This document shows positions 45,753-55,093 of a stretch of DNA of 64,000 nt, piece by piece. Where the stretch lies: NCBI RefSeq assembly GCF_011682045.1, contig NZ_VVIW01000004.1, forward strand, positions 124,001-188,000, read 5' to 3'. The stretch is from Massilia aquatica. GTDB taxonomy: Bacteria > Pseudomonadota > Gammaproteobacteria > Burkholderiales > Burkholderiaceae_D. Both the position numbers and the translations under genes were made by a program. Numbering within the stretch: the stretch's first letter is position 1; the number at the start of each line of letters is the position of its first letter. The notes under the pieces are model-generated. The model saw nothing but the letters and a program-made list of their open reading frames with translations. It did no database searches and was not told the origin of the DNA.

Positions 45753-47048
45753 ATGATCCCGCACACGCGATACGCCGTTCACCAGCGCCAGCCTGGTGCG
45801 GTGATCCTGACGGTCTGCTTCCTGCTGTTTTTCCTGCTGGGGTTTGTCGCCATCGCCTTCGACCTGGGGCGCCTGTTCATCGTCAAGACCGAGCTGCAGA
45901 CCGCCATGGACAGCTGCGCGCTGGCGGCAGCCCAGGAGCTCGACGGCCAGTCCGGATCGCTGGCGCGCGCGCGCCGCGCCGGCACGACTGCGGCCAACCT
46001 GAACCGGGTTAACCTGCAATCGGCCAACTGGGATGGCCAGGGCCAGTTTCCCGACACCGGCATCAGCTTCCGCGACGCGGCCTACACGCCCACCGGCACG
46101 CCGGCCAGCGCGCGCTACGCGCAGTGCGAACACCGCCAGAATGGCGTGAGAATGTGGCTCCTGCATGCGCTGGGGGCCTTTACCGGCAATAGCGCCGCCC
46201 ATCCGGCCACGCGCGCGGTACTGGCCAGCGCGGTCGCCACGCGCGGCAGCGCGCAGAGCACCTGCCCGATCCCGGTGGCGGTCAAGGCCAGGATCGGCGG
46301 CAGCGCCTCCAACAACTATGGATTTCTGATCGGCGAATGGATCACCGTGTTCGACAAGGGCGGCGCGGCGGCAGCGGCCGGCGAAATGGGCTGGTATAAC
46401 CTCGACGGCAGCAACAGCGCCAGCGAAACGGCCGCCGAACTAGCCGAGGGAGGCTACTGCGGCACGCGCCTGGGCGACACGCTCGGCACGCCGGGCGCGC
46501 AGACCAGCGTCGACCGCCCATGGAACTTCCGCTTCGGGGTCTACAAGAACAGCGACTCGCCCAGCCTGAACCATCCCGACCAGAGCGGCTATGCGTACAC
46601 CAGCGCCAACTGGAAGAATACGGTGCCGCAGAACGCCTTTGCCGGCACCCCGGCGGCCGGCTCGCACGCCAGCGCGCAAAACTACGTCACCAAGCGCGCC
46701 GCTTACGCCTCGCTGGCCGACACCGGCACCAATATCAAGACCGGTTCGCAGATCGCCTTTGGCGACACCAACCGCCTGAACAGCTTTCAGAAGCTGGCCA
46801 CGCCGGGCGCCTCCGGCCAGCATCGCCAGTTCGGCACCAACCGGCGCCTGGTGATCGTCCCGGTGATCAATGGCGCGTCCCAGGTGACCGATTTCGTGTG
46901 CATGTTCATGCTGCATCCATTGAGCGGCCCCAACGACCCGGCCAGGCTGGAATACCGCGGCCTGGCCGGAATCGCGAGCTCGCCCTGCGCACCGGCCGGC
47001 ACGCCGGGCGGCGCCAGCGGGCCGCTGGTGCCGGTACTGGTGAGGTAA
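45753..47048 (+). CDS. TadG-like pilus assembly protein
   Basis: The 431-residue protein has one N-terminal membrane segment (about 15-37) directly after a basic leader (HQRQPGAVILTVCFLLFFLLG), then the TadE/TadG-like start LGRLFIVKTELQTAMDSCALAAAQEL. The rest is exported and contains several cysteines. Members of this family usually include a von Willebrand-like or Tad domain; here the C-terminal domain is not clearly vWA. Its position between the pilins and the TadE genes fits TadG. It is preceded by the pilin terminator. Confidence 0.75.
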   Translation: MIPHTRYAVHQRQPGAVILTVCFLLFFLLGFVAIAFDLGRLFIVKTELQTAMDSCALAAAQELDGQSGSLARARRAGTTAANLNRVNLQSANWDGQGQFPDTGISFRDAAYTPTGTPASARYAQCEHRQNGVRMWLLHALGAFTGNSAAHPATRAVLASAVATRGSAQSTCPIPVAVKARIGGSASNNYGFLIGEWITVFDKGGAAAAAGEMGWYNLDGSNSASETAAELAEGGYCGTRLGDTLGTPGAQTSVDRPWNFRFGVYKNSDSPSLNHPDQSGYAYTSANWKNTVPQNAFAGTPAAGSHASAQNYVTKRAAYASLADTGTNIKTGSQIAFGDTNRLNSFQKLATPGASGQHRQFGTNRRLVIVPVINGASQVTDFVCMFMLHPLSGPNDPARLEYRGLAGIASSPCAPAGTPGGASGPLVPVLVR

Positions 47049-47053
47049 GCGCC

Positions 47054-47488
47054 ATGACCATCAGACACCGTCAACAAGGCGTGGCCCTGGTCGAATTCGC
47101 GTTCGTGCTGCCGCTGCTGCTGATCGTCTCGCTGCTGTGCGCCGAACTCGGACGCGCCGTGTACCGCTACAACAGCACCGCCAAGACCGTGCGCGACGCG
47201 GTGCGCTACCTGGCGGTGCAGACGCCCGGCACCCATGTGGCCGAGGCGCGCAACCTGATCCTGTACGGGAACGTGGCCGGCAGCGGCGCCCTGCTCGACC
47301 CGGCCCTGACCGCCGCCAACGTGCCCGCGCCGACCTGGCAGACAGCCGGCAGCGACCCGCTCATGAACACCGTCACGATCCGCGTGTCGGGCTACCAGTT
47401 CCGGCCGATGATGGCGAACATGTTCGGCGCCAGGTTCTCGGTCATTACCTTCAACGACATCAGCGCCACCATGCGCAGCCCATTATGA
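47054..47488 (+). CDS. tadE: TadE-like pseudopilin (first copy)
   Basis: The 144-residue protein has a basic N-terminus, then a pilin-like hydrophobic segment beginning QQGVALVEFAFVLPLLLIVSLL with a Glu that matches the TadE consensus. The rest is a small exported domain. TadE proteins are minor pseudopilins. An ATGA overlap couples it to the next gene. Confidence 0.88.
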   Translation: MTIRHRQQGVALVEFAFVLPLLLIVSLLCAELGRAVYRYNSTAKTVRDAVRYLAVQTPGTHVAEARNLILYGNVAGSGALLDPALTAANVPAPTWQTAGSDPLMNTVTIRVSGYQFRPMMANMFGARFSVITFNDISATMRSPL

Positions 47489-47913
47489 AACCCATTCCAC
47501 GCGGCGCGACCACGATCGAACTGGCCTTCGTGCTGGTGATCTTCTTCATGTTCCTGCTCGGTGCGACCGACATGGCGCGCATGCTGTTTACCTGGAACGC
47601 GGCCACCGAGGCCACGCGCGCCGGGGCGCGCTACGCGGTGGTGTGCGCCGACCCGGCCAACAGCGGCCAGGTGCTGCAGAAGATGCGCATGATGGTGCCC
47701 GAGATCGGCGCGGTGGCGCTGGCGTGGCAGCCGGCCGGCTGCGACGCCGCCAGCTGCGCCGGGGTCACGCTCACCATCACCAGCCTGCACTACCGCTGGC
47801 TCTCGCCCCTGCCCGGGGCGCTGGTGCCGGCGCGCGCGCTGCCCACCTTCAGCACCTACCTGCCGCGCGAAATGATGCGGCGCGACCCCAACAACGCGCT
47901 GATTTGCCAATAA
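47485..47913 (+). CDS. TadE/TadF-like pseudopilin (second copy)
   Basis: The 142-residue protein has the same layout: GATTIELAFVLVIFFMFLLG at the hydrophobic start, followed by WNAATEATRAGARYAVV. It contains three cysteines (VVCADP, GCDAASC). It probably plays the part of TadF. It overlaps the previous gene as ATGA. Confidence 0.85.
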   Translation: MKPIPRGATTIELAFVLVIFFMFLLGATDMARMLFTWNAATEATRAGARYAVVCADPANSGQVLQKMRMMVPEIGAVALAWQPAGCDAASCAGVTLTITSLHYRWLSPLPGALVPARALPTFSTYLPREMMRRDPNNALICQ

Positions 47914-47934
47914 ACGCAACCTGAGGAACCCGCC

Positions 47935-49155
47935 ATGAAAGTCGCCCTCGTATCGCCCGACAAAACCCGCCTCACCGAGATCGGCCAGCTGCTGCAGGCC
48001 GGCGCGCACGCGGTCAGCGCCACCGCCGGCGGCGCCGCCGACCTGGCGGCGCTGGCCGAGCGCGAACAGCCCGACCTGCTGCTGGTCGACGGCTGTTCGG
48101 ACGCCGCCGGCCTGGCCGCCATCGCCGCCGTCACCGCCCGCCATCCGGCCATGGCGGTGGTGCTGCTGTGCGCCGCCTGCTCGCCCGATTTCCTGATCAA
48201 CGCCATGCGCGCCGGGGTGCGCGAGGTGCTGCCCGCGCCGCTCGCGCCGGCCGAACTGGAGGCGGCGCTCGCGCGGGTCGGCGCCAAGCTGCGCGGCGCC
48301 CGCGCGCACAGCGAGGGCAAGGTGCTCGCCTTCATCGCCTGCAAGGGCGGCAGCGGCGCGACATTCCTGGCCACCAGCATGAGCCTCCAGCTGGCGCGCA
48401 CCAGTTCCGTGCTGCTGGTCGACCTGAACCTGCAGTTCGGCGACGCCCTCGCCTTCGTGCACGAAGGCCGCGCGCCCTCGACCCTGGCCGACGTGGCGCG
48501 CGCGATCGCGCGCCTGGACGCCTCGTTCCTGGCGGCCAGCACGGTCAAGGTGGCGCCCAATTTCAGCATCCTGGCCGCGCCCGAGGACCATGCGCAGGCG
48601 GCCGAGATCAGCGCCGCCCATGTCGATGCGGTGCTGGCGCTGGCGGTGCAGCATTACGATTACGTGGTGCTCGATATCGGCCGCCCGGTCACCACCCTGA
48701 GCATCAAGGCGCTCGATCGCGCGCACCGCATCTATCCGGTGCTGCAGGCCGGATTGAGCTCGATCCGCAACGCCAAGAAAATGCTGGCCATTTTCAAGTC
48801 GCTCGATTACAGCGCCGACAAGATTGAACCGATCATCAACCGCTTCGAGCGCAAGGGCCAGATCGGCGTGGCGGACGTGGAACGGGCGCTGGGCAAGTTC
48901 GCGCTTCACACGGTGTCCAACTCGTACCGGCAGATCACGGCCGCCATCGACCATGGCGAGCCGTTGACGATCAGCGCGCGCGCCAATCCGGTGCTGCACG
49001 ACGTGGCCGACCTGGCCGAGGCGCTGACGGCGCTGCCGCAGGCCGCCCGCACAGCGCAGGAGCGCGCGCCTTCGCGCCTGCTGGCGCGCCTGTTCGGACG
49101 CCTGTCCGGACGCTCGTCCCGGCCTCATCCTGGAGAATCCCATGTCCTTCCGTGA
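47935..49155 (+). CDS. cpaE: CpaE/TadZ-like pilus-localisation ATPase
   Basis: The 406-residue protein has a receiver-like N-terminal domain (1-120, Asp52 in LLLVDGCS) and a MinD/ParA-like domain. The deviant Walker A is KGGSGAT (137-143): the signature lysine is kept, but the usual second lysine (GKT/S) is replaced by Ala-Thr. VLLVDLNLQFGDALAFV and YVVLDIGRP follow. CpaE/TadZ proteins place the pilus at a pole or site. The last 14 bases overlap cpaF, whose ribosome-binding site lies inside this gene. Confidence 0.85.
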   Translation: MKVALVSPDKTRLTEIGQLLQAGAHAVSATAGGAADLAALAEREQPDLLLVDGCSDAAGLAAIAAVTARHPAMAVVLLCAACSPDFLINAMRAGVREVLPAPLAPAELEAALARVGAKLRGARAHSEGKVLAFIACKGGSGATFLATSMSLQLARTSSVLLVDLNLQFGDALAFVHEGRAPSTLADVARAIARLDASFLAASTVKVAPNFSILAAPEDHAQAAEISAAHVDAVLALAVQHYDYVVLDIGRPVTTLSIKALDRAHRIYPVLQAGLSSIRNAKKMLAIFKSLDYSADKIEPIINRFERKGQIGVADVERALGKFALHTVSNSYRQITAAIDHGEPLTISARANPVLHDVADLAEALTALPQAARTAQERAPSRLLARLFGRLSGRSSRPHPGESHVLP

Positions 49156-50488
49156 ACAACTCAATGCCATCGACGGCCAGGCCGACCTGCGCGTGAGCGC
49201 GCTTGGCGCGAGCGACGACTACCACGCCATCAAGGGGCGGATTCACCTGAAACTGCTCGACAAGTTCGACCTGGCCGCGCTCGAAGCGCTGCCGGGGCCG
49301 ATGCTGCGCGCCGAGATCGCGGTGATGGCCGAACGCCTGCTCGACGAAGAGCAGGCCGCCATCAACGAAGCGGAACGGCGCTCGCTGATCCGCGACATCC
49401 AGCACGAGATGCTCGGCTTCGGCCCGCTCGAACTGCTGATGGCCGATCCGACCGTCTCCGATATCCTGGTCAACAGCTACAACCGCATTTTCGTGGAACG
49501 CCGCGGCCGCCTGGAACTGAGCACGGTGCGCTTCACCGACGAAAAGCACCTGCTGCGCATCATCGACAAGATCGTCTCGCTGGTGGGGCGCCGCATCGAC
49601 GAGTCGAGCCCGATGGTCGACGCGCGCCTGCCCGACGGCTCGCGCGTGAACGCGGTGATCGCACCGGTGGCGCTGGACGGCCCGATGATGTCGATCCGCC
49701 GCTTCGCCCACATTCCGCTCAAGATGGAGAACCTGATCCACGACCTGCACAGCCTCACGCCCGACATGGCGACCGTGCTCGAAGGCCTGTGCAAGTCCAA
49801 GGTCAACATGATCATCGCCGGCGGCACCGGGGCCGGCAAGACCACCCTGCTCAACATTCTGTCCGGCTTCATTCCGCCGGCCGAACGCATCGTCACCATC
49901 GAAGACGCGGCCGAACTGCAGCTGCAGCAGCCGCACGTGGTGCGCATGGAGACGCGCCCGGCCAACATCGAAGGCAAGGGAGAAATCACCCAGCGCGCGC
50001 TGGTGCGCAATGCGCTGCGCATGCGTCCGGACCGGATCATCATCGGCGAGGTGCGCGGGGCCGAGGCGGTCGACATGCTGCAGGCGATGAACACGGGCCA
50101 CGACGGCTCGCTCACCACGATCCACGCCAACAATCCGCGCGACGCGCTCTCGCGCCTGGAAAACATGATCGGCATGGCCAACCTGAACCTGCCGCACAAG
50201 GCGGCGCGCCAGCAGATCGCCTCGGCCATCACGGTGGTGGTGCAGGGCCTGCGCCTGATCGACGGCCGCCGCAAGATCACCAGCATCCAGGAGATCACCG
50301 GCATGGAAGGCGACATCATCACCATGCAGGAGATCTTCGCCTTCCGCCAGACCGGGGTCGGGGCCGACGGCGCGGTCGAAGGCTACTTCCAGGCCAGCGG
50401 CGTGCGCCCCAAGTTCAGCGAGCGCCTGCGCGCCTTCGGCGTGACCCTGCCCGACGCCATGTTCGACAGCACCCGCCGCTACCAATAG
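49142..50488 (+). CDS. cpaF: Tad secretion ATPase CpaF/TadA
   Basis: The 448-residue protein is the hexameric ATPase that powers assembly and secretion of the Flp pilus. It has an N-terminal helical domain, then the type II/IV secretion ATPase core with Walker [10 protein letters not shown] near 225, the Asp box [11 protein letters not shown], Walker [10 protein letters not shown] and the His box [14 protein letters not shown]. The order and spacing match TadA/CpaF. It is followed directly by tadB. Confidence 0.95.
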   Translation: MSFREQLNAIDGQADLRVSALGASDDYHAIKGRIHLKLLDKFDLAALEALPGPMLRAEIAVMAERLLDEEQAAINEAERRSLIRDIQHEMLGFGPLELLMADPTVSDILVNSYNRIFVERRGRLELSTVRFTDEKHLLRIIDKIVSLVGRRIDESSPMVDARLPDGSRVNAVIAPVALDGPMMSIRRFAHIPLKMENLIHDLHSLTPDMATVLEGLCKSKVNMIIAGGTGAGKTTLLNILSGFIPPAERIVTIEDAAELQLQQPHVVRMETRPANIEGKGEITQRALVRNALRMRPDRIIIGEVRGAEAVDMLQAMNTGHDGSLTTIHANNPRDALSRLENMIGMANLNLPHKAARQQIASAITVVVQGLRLIDGRRKITSIQEITGMEGDIITMQEIFAFRQTGVGADGAVEGYFQASGVRPKFSERLRAFGVTLPDAMFDSTRRYQ

Positions 50489-50497
50489 GAGGCCAGC

Positions 50498-51490
50498 ATG
50501 CTCTCTCAATCCCATGGCCCCTTGTCGCCGCTGCTGTCGGTGCTGGTCTTCGTCGCGGTGGTGCTGCTGTTCGAAGGCCTGTACCTGATCTGGAAGACCT
50601 ACAAGGGACCGCAGGCCAGGAAGATCGAACAGCGCCTCAACGCCCTGTCGGCGGCCGGCGACGGCTCGTCCCAGTCGCACCTGCTGCGCGAACGCATGAT
50701 GAGCGAGCTGCCGCCGTTCCAGCGTTTTTTGCTGCGCCTGCCGCGCGCCCACCAGCTGGACCGCTACCTGCTGCAGGCGAACCTGAACTGGACCGTCGCC
50801 AAGCTGCTGCTGGGCTGCGTGGCGCTGGCGGCGGCCGGCTTCCTGCTGGTCACAAGCCTGCTGCACCAGCCCTTCCTGGCCGGCGCCATGGCCGCCGGCG
50901 TGCTGGCCTGGCTGCCGCTGGCCTGGGTGCAGCGGCGCCGCCGGCGGCGCCTGGCCAGGCTCGAACAGCAGCTGCCCGACGCGCTCGACCTGCTGGCGCG
51001 GGCCCTGCGCGCCGGCCACGCCTTCGGAGCCGGCCTGCAGATGATCGGCGAAGAGATGCTTGATCCGATCGCCGCCGAATTCCGCCTGGTGCATGACGAG
51101 ATCAACTTCGGCGTCTCGCTGGAACAGGCGCTGGGCAACCTGAGCGTGCGCGCGCCGATTACCGACCTGCGCTACTTCGTGGTGGCGGTGCTGATCCAGC
51201 GCGATTCGGGCGGCAACCTGACCGAGGTACTGGGCAACCTGAGCCGCCTGATCCGCCAGCGCCTGAAACTGTTCTGGCATGTGCGCGTGCTCTCGGCCGA
51301 GGGCCGCATGTCGGCCTGGCTGCTGTCGCTGCTGCCGTTCGCCATCGGTGGCCTCATGAGCGTGTTCAATCCGGCCTTCATGGCGCCCTTGTGGACCGAC
51401 CCGATGGGCCAGAACCTGGTGCGCGGCATGCTGTTTTCGATGGCGCTCGGCGTGCTGCTGCTGCGTCACATCATCCGTATCCGTATCTGA
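50498..51490 (+). CDS. tadB: Tad platform protein TadB
   Basis: The 330-residue membrane protein has membrane segments near 12-27, 100-120, 122-142 and at the C-terminus, and a T2SF domain (about 165-290; LEQQLPDALDLLARALRAGHAFG, LQMIGEEM). It forms the inner-membrane platform together with TadC. TAGGAGG precedes the ATG. Confidence 0.9.
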   Translation: MLSQSHGPLSPLLSVLVFVAVVLLFEGLYLIWKTYKGPQARKIEQRLNALSAAGDGSSQSHLLRERMMSELPPFQRFLLRLPRAHQLDRYLLQANLNWTVAKLLLGCVALAAAGFLLVTSLLHQPFLAGAMAAGVLAWLPLAWVQRRRRRRLARLEQQLPDALDLLARALRAGHAFGAGLQMIGEEMLDPIAAEFRLVHDEINFGVSLEQALGNLSVRAPITDLRYFVVAVLIQRDSGGNLTEVLGNLSRLIRQRLKLFWHVRVLSAEGRMSAWLLSLLPFAIGGLMSVFNPAFMAPLWTDPMGQNLVRGMLFSMALGVLLLRHIIRIRI

Positions 51491-51510
51491 TTTTTTCTGG
51501 GGAGATCATC

Positions 51511-52419
51511 ATGTTCGTGCTCGCTGTCCTGGTTTGCCTGGCCGTTAGCGCCGCCATCGCCGGCCTGTTCATGCTGTTTGTACCGAGCCGCCTGCTGCGG
51601 CGCCTGGACGCCATCGGCAACCCGGCCGCAGCCACCGACTGGAGCGCCACGGTGGCGCAGGCGGTCGGCCCGTTCGCGCGCGTGCTGGCGCCGTCCGGCG
51701 ACTGGGAAAGCTCGCCCCTGCGCCTGCGCTTCATCAATGCCGGCATCCGCCATCCCGACGCGCGCCTGATCTACTTTGGCCTCAAGACCGTGCTGCCGCT
51801 GGTGTTTGCCGGCGCCACCTGGCTGCTCCTGCGCGCCTTGACCGGCATGGATGACATGACGGTGCTGATGAACCTGGGGATCGCCGCGCTGCTTGGCTGC
51901 TATTCTCCCAACCTGGCGCTGTGGCTGCGCCTGCGCGAGCGCAAGCGCGAGATTTTCGAGCGCTTTCCCGACGCGGCCGACCTGATGCTGGTGTGCGTGG
52001 AAGCGGGCCTGGGACTGGACGCGGCCCTGATCCGGGTGGCCGACGAAATGGGCATGAGCAGCCGCGCGCTGGCCGAGGAACTGCACCTGACCAACCTGGA
52101 GATGCGGGCCGGCGCCAGCCGCGCGCAGTCGCTGCGCAACCTGGCGCTGCGCACCGGCATCGAGGAAGTCGGCACCTTCGCCACCATGCTGGCGCAGTCG
52201 GACAAATTCGGCACCAGCATCGGCGAATCGCTGCGGGTGTTTTCGGAAGACCTGCGCCACAAGCGCCAAGTGCGCGCCGAGGAACACGCGGCCAGGGTGC
52301 CGACCAAGATGCTCATTCCACTGGCCCTGTTCATTTTCCCGGCGATTATCATGGTGGTGCTGGGACCGGCGATGATCATCATCGTGCGCACCATCATGCC
52401 GGTACTTAGTAGCCAGTGA
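51511..52419 (+). CDS. tadC: Tad platform protein TadC
   Basis: The 302-residue membrane protein has a T2SF domain (about 150-275; FERFPDAADLMLVCVEAGLGLDAAL, RNLALRTGIEEVGTFATMLAQ) and hydrophobic segments at both ends. I chose the ATG after the GGGGAGA site. Its 3' end overlaps that of the convergent LuxR-type regulator by 14 bases. The usual next gene tadD was not found here. Confidence 0.9.
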   Translation: MFVLAVLVCLAVSAAIAGLFMLFVPSRLLRRLDAIGNPAAATDWSATVAQAVGPFARVLAPSGDWESSPLRLRFINAGIRHPDARLIYFGLKTVLPLVFAGATWLLLRALTGMDDMTVLMNLGIAALLGCYSPNLALWLRLRERKREIFERFPDAADLMLVCVEAGLGLDAALIRVADEMGMSSRALAEELHLTNLEMRAGASRAQSLRNLALRTGIEEVGTFATMLAQSDKFGTSIGESLRVFSEDLRHKRQVRAEEHAARVPTKMLIPLALFIFPAIIMVVLGPAMIIIVRTIMPVLSSQ

Positions 52420-53128
52420 TGCGCTCCGGCCGCTGCCCGCTTTTTCCGGGTTCGGCCAGGCCGTGGCGGATCGCGTACACGTACATGCCGAGCCGGTTGG
52501 GCACATCGAGCTTGCGGTAGATCGAACTGAGATGGTTGCGCAAGGTGTGCTCGGAGATGAACAGGCGCTGCGCCACCTCGTGGTTGGCGCTGCCGCTGTG
52601 TTCGACGGCGGCGCTGACGATGGCGCGTTCGCGCGCAGTCAGGGCGGCGTGTTTTTCGGCCGGCGGATCGGCGCGCAGCGCGCGGCGCCAGCCCAGCATC
52701 TGGCCGAACACGCGGTCCATGGTGCCGGCGTCGAACCACAGTTCGCCGCGGTGGATCTTGGCGATGGCCTTGATGACCTGGTCGGCCGTGACTTCCTTGT
52801 GCAGGACGCCGCGCGCGCCGCGCCGCACCGCCAGGTCGAGCAGCTCGGGGTCGTGCGCGGCGGTCAGCACCAGCGCGCGCGAGACGCCGTTGGCGAGCAG
52901 CTCGGGCAGGAATTCGACGGTGGACACACCGCCCAGGTCGAGGTCGAGCAGGATCACGTCCGGCGCCAGTTGCGCGGCGCCCGCCAGCGCCTCGTCGCAG
53001 GTGCGCGCCGTGCCCACCACCGCCATGCGCGGGCGTTCGGCGTCGACCAGGGTTTGCAGGCCCCACAGCATGGTCTGGTGGTCTTCGACCAGCATCACTT
53101 TAACGGTGTCGTGCGCTTCACTTTTCAT
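52406..53128 (-). CDS. NarL/LuxR-type response regulator
   Basis: The 240-residue protein has a receiver domain (VMLVEDHQTMLWGLQ at the start; phosphoacceptor Asp62 in LLDLDLGG; Thr in VLTAAHD; Lys in VLHKEV) and a LuxR helix-turn-helix (about 160-225; LTARERAIVSAAVEHSGS, EVAQRLFISEHTLRNHLSSI). It overlaps the histidine kinase as ATGA, so it is its partner. Its position opposite the tad locus suggests that it controls pilus genes. The 3' ends of this gene and tadC overlap. Confidence 0.92.
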   Translation of the reverse strand: MKSEAHDTVKVMLVEDHQTMLWGLQTLVDAERPRMAVVGTARTCDEALAGAAQLAPDVILLDLDLGGVSTVEFLPELLANGVSRALVLTAAHDPELLDLAVRRGARGVLHKEVTADQVIKAIAKIHRGELWFDAGTMDRVFGQMLGWRRALRADPPAEKHAALTARERAIVSAAVEHSGSANHEVAQRLFISEHTLRNHLSSIYRKLDVPNRLGMYVYAIRHGLAEPGKSGQRPERITGY

Positions 53129-54813
53129 AATGGGATCTCCACGGTGACAATGGTTTCGTTGGCGCTGTGGTGGTGGACCACGGCGGCGCCACCGAGAGCG
53201 GCGGCGCGCTCGCTCAGGGAACGCGGCTGGAACGCCGGCGGCGCGGCGCCGTCGTGCGGGTTGATGATGTCGATGCGCAGCATGGCGCCGGCGCAGCGCA
53301 GCGCCACGGTGGCGGTGGCGGCACTGGTATGGCGGCACACGTTGCTGATGCCTTCGCGGACGATCTGCAGCACTTCCGCGCCAAGCCGGTCGCCCAGCGC
53401 GAGATCCGGCGCGGCGTCGATGCGGATCTCGACCGCGTAGGCGGCCATCGCTTGCGCCGCCTGGCGCCGCAGCGCGGCCAGGAACATGGCGTCGCCGGCG
53501 CCGGGCGTGGCGCAGGCGCGCTGGGTGTCGTCGCGCAACTGGGCGATGACCTCGGCCGCCATGCTTACCAGCCGGTCGAGATCGGGCGCGAGCGGATTGC
53601 CGGGGGCGGCCTTGCGGCACAGCGCGACCAGGCCAAGCTGCAGGCCGATATAGGACTGGATTGCGGTGTCGTGCAGGTCGAGCGCGATCTTCTTGCGCTC
53701 CAGGGCGGCGGCGTCGGAGGCGATGCGGTCGAGCAGGTCGATGCGCTCGATGGCGCGCAGTCCCTGCTCGGCGATGCGCGCCAAAAACAGGGCGTCGCCG
53801 CGGCCCAGGTGGCGCGTGCCGGCGGCCACGATGATGCGGCCCTGCGCGCGCCCGAAGCTCACCGGGACGCTGATGAAGGAGGCCGCACCCAGCAGCTCGG
53901 CCAGTTCGCCCAGGCTGGCGCGCGCCTGCGCGCTCCAGGCGGCGCTGTCGTCGGCGTAACTGAGCGCACAGCCGCCAAACGCGCGCCACCCGCGCACATA
54001 CAAAAAGACATCGGTGCGCGCTTCGGGCAGCATGGCGCGCGCCAGGGCGGCGTCGAGCGGGATGGCGGGGACCACGTCGGGGCTGCCGGCCCGCACCGCG
54101 CGCAGCGCGTACACGCCGCGCTCTTGCCCTTGCTCAGGGTCGGCGAGCAGCATCAGGCAGCTGTCGGCCATGAAGAAGGCGCGCACCCGCTCCAGCGCGG
54201 CGGTCATGCTGCGTTCGATGCCGAAGCGCGGGTTGGCCACCTGGTTCAATTCGCGCAGCAAGGCCTGGCGGCGCGCCGCCAGGATATGCAGTTCGCCCAG
54301 TTGCGCGATCACGCGCCCGAACGCAAGCAGCACCACCGCGCGCAGCAGCACCCGGCCCGGCGCCACGTCGGGCAGCGTGATGAGGGCGGCCAGGTAGTAC
54401 AGCAGGACCGTGGCGATGGTCACGCGCCCCCCTTCGGCCAGGCCATAGCGCAGCGAGGCGACCACGATGGCGAAAAACAGGAACACCAGCGGGAAGATGT
54501 CGGCCTGGCCGACGGCGGCCACCACCGCCGCCGACACGGCCACGTCGAGCCGGTGGCGCAGCTTGCCGCGGGTCCAGCGCGGCTGGCACTGGGGGCACAG
54601 GTAGACCGCCGCGCACAGCACGGCGTAGGCCGACAGGACCATCAGCGCGGTGAGGTTGGCCGAGCCGCGGCCGGCGTGGTCGAGGATCGCGACCAGGACG
54701 GCGGAGACGGTCAACACCAGGCGGATGCGCGCGACCAGCTGGCTGTAGGCCACGTCGGACTGGGCCGCCGCGCAGGCCGCGTCCTTGTCCAGGGGGGTGT
54801 CCGCCATTACCAT
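53125..54813 (-). CDS. sensor histidine kinase (NarX/DegS-like) with GAF domain
   Basis: The 562-residue protein has about five membrane segments (about 25-190), a GAF-like part (200-345) and a HisKA_3 domain (ERKKIALDLHDTAIQSYIGLQ, His in LDLHD). The ATPase part has VLQIVREGISNVCRHTSA. I chose the ATG before VMADTPLDKD, with GGAAG eight bases upstream; the frame remains open to an ATG at 54843. It is the partner of the LuxR-type regulator and probably senses a signal at or in the membrane. The pair ends tail to tail with the tad operon. Confidence 0.85.
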   Translation of the reverse strand: MVMADTPLDKDAACAAAQSDVAYSQLVARIRLVLTVSAVLVAILDHAGRGSANLTALMVLSAYAVLCAAVYLCPQCQPRWTRGKLRHRLDVAVSAAVVAAVGQADIFPLVFLFFAIVVASLRYGLAEGGRVTIATVLLYYLAALITLPDVAPGRVLLRAVVLLAFGRVIAQLGELHILAARRQALLRELNQVANPRFGIERSMTAALERVRAFFMADSCLMLLADPEQGQERGVYALRAVRAGSPDVVPAIPLDAALARAMLPEARTDVFLYVRGWRAFGGCALSYADDSAAWSAQARASLGELAELLGAASFISVPVSFGRAQGRIIVAAGTRHLGRGDALFLARIAEQGLRAIERIDLLDRIASDAAALERKKIALDLHDTAIQSYIGLQLGLVALCRKAAPGNPLAPDLDRLVSMAAEVIAQLRDDTQRACATPGAGDAMFLAALRRQAAQAMAAYAVEIRIDAAPDLALGDRLGAEVLQIVREGISNVCRHTSAATATVALRCAGAMLRIDIINPHDGAAPPAFQPRSLSERAAALGGAAVVHHHSANETIVTVEIPL

Positions 54814-55000
54814 CGTCGTCGCTTCCGTTCGCCGCCACGTCATCCTGCCTGCCGCCGCCCGCCAACGGCGCCGGACCGATGTTGCTGCTGTTGCAAATAG
54901 ATTATTGATTGTAGGTTGTTACTTTTGCGCGCCCATGACGCGTGTCACAGCATCGGTCCATGCAGAATGGAGTCAAGCGTTGCGAAAAATCGTTGCGGCA

Positions 55001-55037
55001 ATAAAAAACCCCGCCATCACCAGGATGTACGGGGTTT
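55001..55037 (-). terminator. intrinsic terminator of ychF
   Basis: An 8-bp stem (AAACCCCG / CGGGGTTT, 55006-55013 with 55030-55037) ends, on the minus strand, in a T-run (TTTTTTATT). It lies about 55 bases after the ychF stop and ends its message. Confidence 0.8.
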
Positions 55038-55093
55038 CTTGTCAGCGGAACCGGCCGCATTGCGGCCAACTCTGTAACTATTGCAAATTCAAC

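Noticed and set aside
48971-51469. Minus-strand 832-codon open frame across cpaE, cpaF and tadB
   Set aside because: It runs antisense to three well-supported tad genes and has no recognisable domain.
53167-54900. Plus-strand 577-codon open frame over the histidine kinase
   Set aside because: It is an antisense shadow with low-complexity composition; the minus strand carries clear kinase motifs.
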